Assembly: GCA_900555765.1 (NCBI GenBank)
Contig: USMA01000012.1
Span: forward strand, 1-12,057
Origin: an uncultured Collinsella sp.
GTDB lineage: Bacteria > Actinomycetota > Coriobacteriia > Coriobacteriales > Coriobacteriaceae
Length of the DNA: 12,057 nt
Direction of reading: 5' to 3'
Part shown: positions 7,079 to 12,057 of the stretch, piece after piece
Layout: every line of letters begins with the position of its first letter
Numbering within the stretch: position 1 is the first letter of the stretch
Notes under the pieces: model-generated
The model's input: the letters and a program-made list of their open reading frames with translations, nothing else
Database searches by the model: none
Told to the model about the DNA's origin: nothing
Program-made: the position numbers and the translations under genes

Positions 7079-7138
7079 GCCGGCACTTGGAGACGTTCCT
7101 AAAGTGCCGGCACTAAAGGAACGTCTCCAAGTGCCGGC
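7079..7138. repeat. 60-bp near-perfect palindrome with nested palindromic centre
   Basis: Two 22-bp arms beginning GCCGGCACTTGGAGACGTTC and its complement flank the 12-bp perfect palindrome AGTGCCGGCACT. Only two AA dinucleotides beside the centre break full symmetry. The outer ends repeat the GCCGGCACT of the centre. It could be a REP-like element or a bidirectional terminator, but there is no T run at either side. Confidence 0.8.
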
Positions 7139-7164
7139 CTCCCAAAAATCTACCTTTAAAAGAC

Positions 7165-7202
7165 AGGCGCCCCAAGCCCATAAGGACCAAGAGCGCCTTT
7201 CA
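7165..7202 (+). terminator. Terminator-like hairpin, diverged twin of the tRNA-Gln terminator
   Basis: AGGCGC (7165-7170) pairs with GCGCCT (7193-7198), followed by TT. The loop contains AAGCCCATAAGGACC, close to the GAGCCCATAACGGCC of the terminator at 6899-6935. It probably derives from the same ancestral sequence. No intact RNA gene lies in front of it now. Confidence 0.4.
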
Positions 7203-7262
7203 TCTAGAAAATATCAGCCCAGTTCCGAAAAGCGACCCGCATGCGACAACCAAGTAGCCGCA

Positions 7263-7399
7263 GGCCCCGGGAGAGTGGAGACACCGGCTTAGGGTTATCG
7301 CGAGTTCCGCACGAACAGGAGGCCACTTAATGTGGCCTCCGTCGTGAGCAGGACTGTAGAGCAGGAAACCTAAGCCGGTGTCCCCACTCTCCCGGGGCC
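7263..7399. repeat. 137-bp element with 31-bp inverted repeats and an internal hairpin (MITE- or terminator-like)
   Basis: The left arm 7263-7293 (starts GGCCCCGGGAGAGTGG) and the right arm 7369-7399 are inverted copies with one mismatch over 31 bp. Inside, GGAGGCCAC-N5-GTGGCCTCC (7318-7340) extends through CACGA (7310-7314) and TCGTG (7342-7346). No transposase or credible frame is inside, and I see no flanking target duplication. The element ends 7 bp from the stop codon of the TOPRIM gene and would be transcribed as its 3' end, so it may serve as a terminator or a 3'-end stabilising structure. Confidence 0.7.
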
Positions 7400-7406
7400 G
7401 AACGCC

Positions 7407-9581
7407 CTAGTTGTTGAGCATGCGGTCGAAGCTTCCCGAGTCGCCATCCCGATAGTCTGCGGTCATCAGAATCTCCTGCGGAATGCGCCCGCCCTCGCGC
7501 AGCACGTTGCGGAACTGCACGCGCGTAACCATGGGCAGATCCTTGATCGTCGCCGCCAGGTTCTGCGGCACGCCCTGGTTGGCAGCCGCGGGCTCGCACT
7601 CGCCGCCGGCCTTCACGCGACGCTTATGCTCGGCGAGCATGGCGCGGTACATGCCGGCATGCAGGCGAATCTCAACCACATTGGCATTGCGAGTCTGCTC
7701 GACAATGCGCGCGCCCTCGCGATCGATATCGCCTACGTAGTAGACGTAGTTAAAGCGATAGCCAATCTCGGCCAGATAATCGTCCAGGGCATGCGAGACG
7801 CTCGCCTTGCATCCGCCGCCAAAAATCACGCCGCCCACCTTGATGCCAAAGAGCTTGGCGTGCTTGCGGCCACGCAGCAGCTTGACGATCTCGTCGTAGG
7901 TGTCCAGGTTCTCGACCATAATGAACGGCTTGTCGGCGCCCAGCGTAAAGAAGCCCGTAAAATGCACGGGGCGATTGGGGGCGACCTTGATCGCCTGCAT
8001 GCTGATGCCCTTTTCGGTCATACGCCTGATCAGGCGCTCACCGTGCTTGCCGTCAAAAGCCTTCTCGTCGTTAAAGATCTGGTAGGCACGCTGACGGCGC
8101 GAGGCAACCGGCGTATCGGCACCTCGGTTCTGCTCGATCCAAGCCTGGATGATTGCGATTTCCTCGGCAATCTTGCGGTTGGACATCTCGTTGTGCTGAG
8201 TGCGCTGCGGAGCCTTTTTGCCGTCCTTGCCCTCGACCTTTACGATCTGTGTCTGCTGCTCCTTGATCTTAGAGAGCGCCGTAGGCGTAGGGACAACTTT
8301 GAGCAGCTGCCTGCCTAAAACGCGGGCAAGGGCAAACGCCGAGACCTCGCCGTGGACTGCCGACTTGGGCTGCTGGGCAGCAGTATCTGCTGCGGTAGAC
8401 TCCGGCTTCTTCTGAGACTTGCGCTTAGAATCGCCTTGGGAATTGCGCTCGCGCTTCGGCATAGGCGCCTGCTTCTGCGGACGATCGGACTTGCTCTCCT
8501 TCGCCGCCTGGCGCTTAGGCTGCCCCGAAGAAACCTCGACCTTCGCATCCTCGTCCTGTGGCGTGGTCTTCTCGGCTGCAGTCTCGGCATGGGAACTGCG
8601 GCCCCCACGATGGCGACGGCGGCGAGGCTTGCTCGACGCGCCCTGCTCCGCCTGCTCATCAGTAGGCTGCTGGCCCTTGGCCTCGGCATCAACCTCAAGC
8701 TGCGGCTCAACAGGCTTTTGCTCGCGAGCCGCCGGCTCAACGGCCTTCTCGTCCTGGGTGGGCGAAACCGACTCGCCCTTCTCCTGATGCTTTACGGGAT
8801 ACGCGCGTCCCGCAAAACCGCGGCCGGGACGACACGAACCTGGAGCCTTCTTGGCAGACTCTTCAACATCGTCTGCAACCTCAGAAGACTCTTCAACCTC
8901 ACGCACGGCATCCTGCTGTGCAGCCTTAAAGTGAGCACCGCGACGGCGCTTGGGCTCTTGGGCCTCCACGGGCTTTTGCTCCTTCGTGGGCTTCTGCGAC
9001 TCGGCAGCAACCTCGATCTCAACAGCCTCAGCATCCGTCTCACCCTTTTGAGCAACGGCGCGACGGAAGCGCTCCTGCTGGGCGCGGCGCTGCGCATCGC
9101 GCTTGCCACCCCCGCCAAAACCGCCGCGTCCTGCCTTGGCCGTAAAGGCACGCACGACGTTCTCATCGAGCAACTCATCGGTATCGACATGCTCACGCGG
9201 AGCAGTTTCTTCCACAGCAGGCACGTCAGCGGAATCCTCGACGACAAAATCCTCGACGGACTCGGCAGGCTGCTCCTGGGCATCACGGATCTCGGCATTG
9301 ATGGTATAGAACGCCGGGCGCCCGTTAATGCCGCTACCCTCGATCTTGGTCACGATATTTGCCGCGATAAGTTCATCGCGCATCGCCTTGGTGTCACATT
9401 CCTTATCGACGGAGCGGAAAATTTGCGCCAGCGCACTCGACTTAATCTTGAGCGCCTTGCGGCAGAGCAGGTCGTAGGCAACCAGCTTGGCACGCTCGGC
9501 AGAAAGCGACGTCTGGCTGCTCAGACGCTCAGCCAGGGCATCGACATTATTTTGGTTATCGGAATATACCGTCTTGGCCAC
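7407..9581 (-). CDS. Orphan JetD-like TOPRIM (DUF2220-type) protein with winged-helix N-terminus and long disordered linker
   Basis: A 724-residue protein. Residues about 1-100 look like a winged helix (LSAERAKLVAYDLLCRKAL..., closing GRPAFYTIN). Residues about 105-410 are low-complexity Glu/Ala/Lys/Gln/Pro with basic Arg/Gly patches (GRGGFGGGGKRD, KPRRRRHRGGRSS), as in disordered nucleic-acid-binding linkers. From about 430 the protein is ordered: NDEKAFDG, then FIMVENLDTYDE with Glu557, FGGGCK with Gly588-590, and YYVGDIDREGARI with Asp618 and Asp620. These fit the Glu and DxD of a TOPRIM fold, in the form I know from JetD, the Wadjet nuclease. No jetA, jetB or jetC genes flank it. GTG 9581 has AAAGGGG about 4 nt upstream and is preferred over ATG 9605, which has no ribosome site. 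A TOPRIM role in DNA or RNA cleavage or processing is likely; the true role is unknown. Confidence 0.85.
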   Translation of the reverse strand: MAKTVYSDNQNNVDALAERLSSQTSLSAERAKLVAYDLLCRKALKIKSSALAQIFRSVDKECDTKAMRDELIAANIVTKIEGSGINGRPAFYTINAEIRDAQEQPAESVEDFVVEDSADVPAVEETAPREHVDTDELLDENVVRAFTAKAGRGGFGGGGKRDAQRRAQQERFRRAVAQKGETDAEAVEIEVAAESQKPTKEQKPVEAQEPKRRRGAHFKAAQQDAVREVEESSEVADDVEESAKKAPGSCRPGRGFAGRAYPVKHQEKGESVSPTQDEKAVEPAAREQKPVEPQLEVDAEAKGQQPTDEQAEQGASSKPRRRRHRGGRSSHAETAAEKTTPQDEDAKVEVSSGQPKRQAAKESKSDRPQKQAPMPKRERNSQGDSKRKSQKKPESTAADTAAQQPKSAVHGEVSAFALARVLGRQLLKVVPTPTALSKIKEQQTQIVKVEGKDGKKAPQRTQHNEMSNRKIAEEIAIIQAWIEQNRGADTPVASRRQRAYQIFNDEKAFDGKHGERLIRRMTEKGISMQAIKVAPNRPVHFTGFFTLGADKPFIMVENLDTYDEIVKLLRGRKHAKLFGIKVGGVIFGGGCKASVSHALDDYLAEIGYRFNYVYYVGDIDREGARIVEQTRNANVVEIRLHAGMYRAMLAEHKRRVKAGGECEPAAANQGVPQNLAATIKDLPMVTRVQFRNVLREGGRIPQEILMTADYRDGDSGSFDRMLNN

Positions 9582-9593
9582 GGGGCCCCTTTC

Positions 9594-9607
9594 ATATGTA
9601 CACATAT
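9594..9607. promoter_or_regulatory. Dyad ATATGT-AC-ACATAT in the leader of the TOPRIM gene
   Basis: A perfect inverted repeat with 6-bp arms and a 2-bp centre lies 13 bp upstream of the GTG start, in an AT-rich patch (CATATAGACGTATATG on the minus strand) within GC-rich surroundings. It may be an operator or part of the promoter. No firm -35/-10 pair could be assigned. Confidence 0.35.
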
Positions 9608-9690
9608 ACGTCTATATGGTACAACGCGCGCCCTTATCCACGCAAAACATCTGCGAGAACACTCGAGCGTCACCCGCTTTTGCATGAAAA

Positions 9691-9724
9691 AAGACCGAGC
9701 CCGCGGAGCCGCGGACTCGGTCTT
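9691..9724 (-). terminator. cstA: Intrinsic terminator of cstA
   Basis: AAGACCGAG (9691-9699) pairs with CTCGGTCTT (9716-9724), with CCGCG/CGCGG continuing the stem inside. The A run at 9687-9692 gives the U tract on the minus strand. It lies 40 bp behind the cstA stop codon and separates cstA from the TOPRIM gene. Confidence 0.9.
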
Positions 9725-9764
9725 ATCGAGTCATATAGATGTGACGCTCAACTCGTCAGGCCGA

Positions 9765-11654
9765 TTAGGCCTTGGCAGCCTCGGCGTCGGCGGGAGCCTC
9801 GGCGGCAGCGGCGCGGCCGTACTCGGCCTTGCCCATCTCGGACCACTCGGGCTCCTCATCAGGCATGGAGCCAGCCTCCTTGCCGAAGAACTCCTTGAGG
9901 CAGTTGACGGCGACGATGAGGCCCAGGACCATCAGCAGGACGGCAAAGACGAGCTGCAGGCCCTTGGTGGCGGCGACGGAGACGGCGGCCGTGGTGGCGG
10001 TAGCCGGGATGGTGCCGAAGAAGCCGTAAGCCTGGACGGCGGCCATGCAGCCCATGGCGCTCTGGACCAGCGAGGTGAAGGTGCAGCAGAGCAGGAAGGC
10101 GACGGGCACGTAGAGCATCCAGCCCTTGCGGCCGGTGCACTTGCAGAACACGGCGAGGGTGATCATGGTCATGCCGCCGAGCAGCTGGTTGGAAGCGCCA
10201 AAGAGCGGCCAGATGTTGGCATAGCCACCAAAAGCGAGGGCGAGACCAGGAAGCAGGGTAACGACCGTGGCGAACCAGGGGTTGCCGAGGACCTTCATGT
10301 AGCCGGCCTTGGACTCGATGGCCAGAGCATCGTTGGTCTGGGCAAAGAACTCGGAGAACGAGGTGCGGGCGTTGCGGGCGACGGCGGCGAGCGAGGTCAG
10401 GGCCAGAGCGGAGACGTTCATGGTCATAAAGACGGTAGCGAGCGTGCCGTCAACACCGAAGGCCTGCATACCGCGGGAGATGCCAGCGGCGAAGATCTGG
10501 AACGGGGTGGAAGCGACACCGGCGTTGAGGGCGCCCGTACCGGCGGTGTTCATATCGGAGAACATGATGCCGGCAACGATGATGGCAAGGATGCCGACGA
10601 AGGACTCGACGATCATTGCGCCGTAACCGACCTTGACGGCGTCCTGCTCCTTCTCGACCTGCTTGGAAGAGGTGCCGGAAGAAACGAGGCTGTGGAAACC
10701 GGAGAGAGCACCGCAAGCGACGGAGACGAACAGGACCGGGAACATCATGCCGGAGGCAGTGGAGAAGCCGGTGAAGACCGGAGCGGTGATAGTGGCCTGA
10801 CCGTTGACGCCCAGGACGACGATGCCGAGAACAGCACAGACGATCATGACGATCATCATGATCGAAGTGAGGTAGTCACGCGGGGTCTTGAGCATCTGGA
10901 TGGGCATAGCGCCAGCGAAGACTAGGTAGACCATGACGACGGCGAACCACTGGAACTTATCCAGGTAGACCGGGAACTGCATACCGACGGCGAACATGAG
11001 AACCATGAGGACCACGCCGGTGACGAACTCGGCAGCACCGGTAAGGTTGAACTTCTTCTGGGCCCATCCAAAGGCGATAGCGACGAAGGTGAACAGGATG
11101 GAGATGGTACCAGCGCAGCCGGCGGCATAGGACTTGGTGAAGTCGATGGCACCGGTAGCAGCACCAGAAGCGTCAACGGCCGGGGTGAACATGAACGTCT
11201 TGCAAACCATGTCGGTGAAGGCGGCGATGACGATGATGCAGAACAGCCAGCAGAACAGCAGGAACAGGCGACGGCCGGTCTTGCCGATGTACTTCTCGAT
11301 GAGCTGAGCGAGCGACTTGCCGTTGTTCTTCATCGAAGCGTACAGGGCACCAAAGTCGTGGACGGCGCCAAAGAAGATGCCGCCGATGAGGACCCAGAGC
11401 ACGACGGGCAGCCAGCCAAAGGCCATGGCGACGATCGTACCCGTAACAGGGCCAGCACCGCAGATCGAGCTGAACTGGTGCGAGAACGCGGTGAAGGCGG
11501 AGACGGGTGAGAAGCTGTTGCCGTCCTTCATGCGCTTGGCCGGCGTGAGGGCATCCTTGTCAACGCCCCACTTGTTGGCCAGCCAGCGGCCATAGCCCAG
11601 ATAGCCGCAGGCGAGCACCGCCGCGGCCACAACCATGAGCAAAACTCCGTTCAT
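9765..11654 (-). CDS. cstA: CstA-family peptide/pyruvate transporter (carbon starvation protein)
   Basis: A 629-residue multi-pass membrane protein. The CstA signature is in the N-terminal third: FTAFSHQFSSICGAGPVTGT (about residues 54-73), then GWLPVVLWVLIGGIFFGAVHDFGALYASMKNNGKSL. Many hydrophobic segments follow, and the last ~45 residues are a charged Ala/Glu-rich cytoplasmic tail. Known members (E. coli CstA, 701 residues, and BtsT) import peptides or pyruvate when carbon is scarce. This one is shorter than E. coli CstA and nearer the length of the Bacillus homologue. ATG 11654 has a strong AGGAGGA (11661-11667) 6 nt upstream. It appears to be a single-gene transcript, with its own terminator behind and a long regulated leader in front. 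Confidence 0.93.
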   Translation of the reverse strand: MNGVLLMVVAAAVLACGYLGYGRWLANKWGVDKDALTPAKRMKDGNSFSPVSAFTAFSHQFSSICGAGPVTGTIVAMAFGWLPVVLWVLIGGIFFGAVHDFGALYASMKNNGKSLAQLIEKYIGKTGRRLFLLFCWLFCIIVIAAFTDMVCKTFMFTPAVDASGAATGAIDFTKSYAAGCAGTISILFTFVAIAFGWAQKKFNLTGAAEFVTGVVLMVLMFAVGMQFPVYLDKFQWFAVVMVYLVFAGAMPIQMLKTPRDYLTSIMMIVMIVCAVLGIVVLGVNGQATITAPVFTGFSTASGMMFPVLFVSVACGALSGFHSLVSSGTSSKQVEKEQDAVKVGYGAMIVESFVGILAIIVAGIMFSDMNTAGTGALNAGVASTPFQIFAAGISRGMQAFGVDGTLATVFMTMNVSALALTSLAAVARNARTSFSEFFAQTNDALAIESKAGYMKVLGNPWFATVVTLLPGLALAFGGYANIWPLFGASNQLLGGMTMITLAVFCKCTGRKGWMLYVPVAFLLCCTFTSLVQSAMGCMAAVQAYGFFGTIPATATTAAVSVAATKGLQLVFAVLLMVLGLIVAVNCLKEFFGKEAGSMPDEEPEWSEMGKAEYGRAAAAEAPADAEAAKA

Positions 11655-11689
11655 TACATTTCCTCCTCTAAAAAGAACTTCCTAGACAT

Positions 11690-11728
11690 AAAAAATGAGG
11701 ACCGTCGGTTGCGCTCGACGGCCCTCAT
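11690..11728 (-). terminator. cstA: Intrinsic terminator in the cstA leader (attenuator)
   Basis: On the minus strand ATGAGGGCCGTCG pairs with CGACGGTCCTCAT (13 bp, one G-U pair, 8-nt loop; 11695-11728), followed by six T (11690-11695). It lies after the leader promoter and 23 bp before the cstA ribosome site, so it would stop transcription before the gene unless disrupted. Confidence 0.85.
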
Positions 11729-11779
11729 CTTCATCAGCCGCCCGTTATCGTACGGGCTAGCTGTATGTGCTAACCCGCA

Positions 11780-11824
11780 TCAGATAATTACTACGCTGAT
11801 AATGTTTAGCTGATGCGTGAACAT
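11780..11824 (-). CDS. Putative cstA leader peptide, MFTHQLNIISVVII
   Basis: A 14-codon frame ending in TGA, with AGAGGA (11835-11840) 10 nt upstream of its ATG. Six of its last seven codons are Ile or Val (I-I-S-V-V-I-I), the pattern of leader peptides in branched-chain amino acid attenuators. Its CGCATCAG codons (11810-11817) can pair with CTGATGCG over its own stop codon (11776-11783), or as CATCAGC with GCTGATG just before the terminator (11732-11738). A start 8 codons upstream (11848, MIEEDFLD...) is in frame but has no ribosome site. Translation of the peptide is inferred and not shown. Confidence 0.65.
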   Translation of the reverse strand: MFTHQLNIISVVII

Positions 11825-11848
11825 GTCTAAGAAATCCTCTTCAATCAT

Positions 11849-11877
11849 GATGTGAACGATCCGTGCGTGTTCACATC
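11849..11877. promoter_or_regulatory. Hairpin/dyad GATGTGAAC-N11-GTTCACATC in the cstA leader
   Basis: A perfect 9-bp inverted repeat with an 11-nt loop, starting about 12 nt after the inferred transcription start and ending just before the leader-peptide region. It could be an RNA hairpin at the 5' end of the leader, or a DNA operator: TGTGA and TCACA are CRP-like, but their spacing is too wide for a CRP site. Confidence 0.55.
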
Positions 11878-11895
11878 CCCCAGTGGTTGAAAAGG

Positions 11896-11924
11896 AGTAT
11901 GAAACTTTAGTTGCCTAAAGTCAA
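11896..11924 (-). promoter_or_regulatory. cstA promoter with an 18-bp dyad in its spacer
   Basis: On the minus strand TTGACT (11919-11924), a 17-bp spacer and CATACT (11896-11901) give a start near 11889 and a leader of about 235 nt. ACTTTAG-TTGC-CTAAAGT (11904-11921), a perfect dyad, lies between and over the boxes, a position where a bound repressor would block RNA polymerase. Confidence 0.6.
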
Positions 11925-12057
11925 CGCAAATTTGTAATGAATTTTCAACTTTTTTTGATTTCTCGGTATAAAACGCCACTGACCTCGGACTTTACCCCAC
12001 GACAGTTTTTGCATGAGAGATGCCCCTGAGAGCCGCGGGAGCCGGGCGGCGCATATG
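11925..12057. other. Upstream intergenic DNA, no gene recognised
   Basis: AT-rich up to about 11975, then increasingly GC-rich to the window end. A short forward frame from ATG 12013 (MRDAPESRGSR...) runs off the edge and has no recognisable product. I see no RNA gene that I can support here. Confidence 0.4.

Noticed and set aside
6814..7292. Short frames (100-118 codons) through the tRNA and repeat island
   Set aside because: They translate the tRNA and GC-rich repeats (Arg/Lys/Ser/Pro-rich products) and have no ribosome sites.
6890..7400. CRISPR array
   Set aside because: The repeats here are inverted and of different kinds; there are no regularly spaced identical direct repeats and no cas genes.
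8352..10925. Very long forward open frame (857 codons) across two genes
   Set aside because: It is antisense to the TOPRIM gene and to cstA and even crosses the cstA terminator. The product is Leu/Gly/Asp-rich with no recognisable domain, as expected from complementary GC-rich codons.
11655..11889. T-box or known metabolite riboswitch in the cstA leader
   Set aside because: I found no T-box sequence (TGGNACCGCG type) or known aptamer core. The Ile/Val leader frame explains the layout better.
12000..12057. TPP-riboswitch-like CTGAGA at the right edge
   Set aside because: Only the short CTGAGA matches; the remaining conserved TPP blocks are absent and the sequence is cut by the window.

Overview
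The window looks like a chromosomal segment of a gut Coriobacteriia, most likely Collinsella or a close relative. The reasons are the GC-rich coding bias with long antisense open frames, a CwlM-like peptidoglycan-binding protein of actinobacterial type, and PTS and solute-binding proteins typical of that group. The assignment rests on family recognition, not on a search.

Left part (1-4600) is a carbohydrate-uptake locus under one local regulator. A Tat/lipobox solute-binding protein of an ABC sugar importer (1-887, minus, cut by the window edge) lies next to a GntR/UTRA regulator resembling TreR (1194-1913, minus). Divergent from the regulator is an 816-residue PTS permease of the MalP/GlvC alpha-glucoside type (EIIC-EIIB), fused at its C-terminus to a complete Cof-type HAD phosphatase (2143-4593, plus). 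Four copies of a TTGTNTANACAA-like dyad lie in front of these three genes, so the regulator probably controls itself, the permease and the ABC protein.

Middle part (4668-7406) holds a trans-polyprenyl diphosphate synthase. It is followed by a CwlM-like protein (two peptidoglycan-binding repeats plus an amidase-like domain without recognisable zinc ligands) that is interrupted by one in-frame TAG, and by tRNA-Gln(TTG) with its own promoter and terminator. The next 500 bp contain no gene but are crowded with repeats: pieces of the tRNA 3' end in both orientations, a 60-bp near-perfect palindrome, a second terminator resembling the first, and a 137-bp element bounded by 31-bp inverted repeats that stops 7 bp short of the next gene.

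Right part (7407-12057) is all on the minus strand. First comes a 724-residue protein with an N-terminal winged-helix-like region, a ~300-residue charged disordered linker and a C-terminal TOPRIM domain resembling Wadjet JetD (DUF2220), with no jetABC neighbours. Next is a CstA-family peptide/pyruvate transporter behind a ~235-nt leader. That leader carries a promoter with a dyad in its spacer, a hairpin, a 14-codon leader peptide rich in Ile/Val codons, competing stems and an intrinsic terminator. It has the layout of a ribosome-mediated attenuator linking cstA expression to branched-chain amino acid supply.

The observations most worth following are the EIICB-HAD fusion, the orphan JetD-like TOPRIM protein, the cstA attenuator and the repeat island behind tRNA-Gln.
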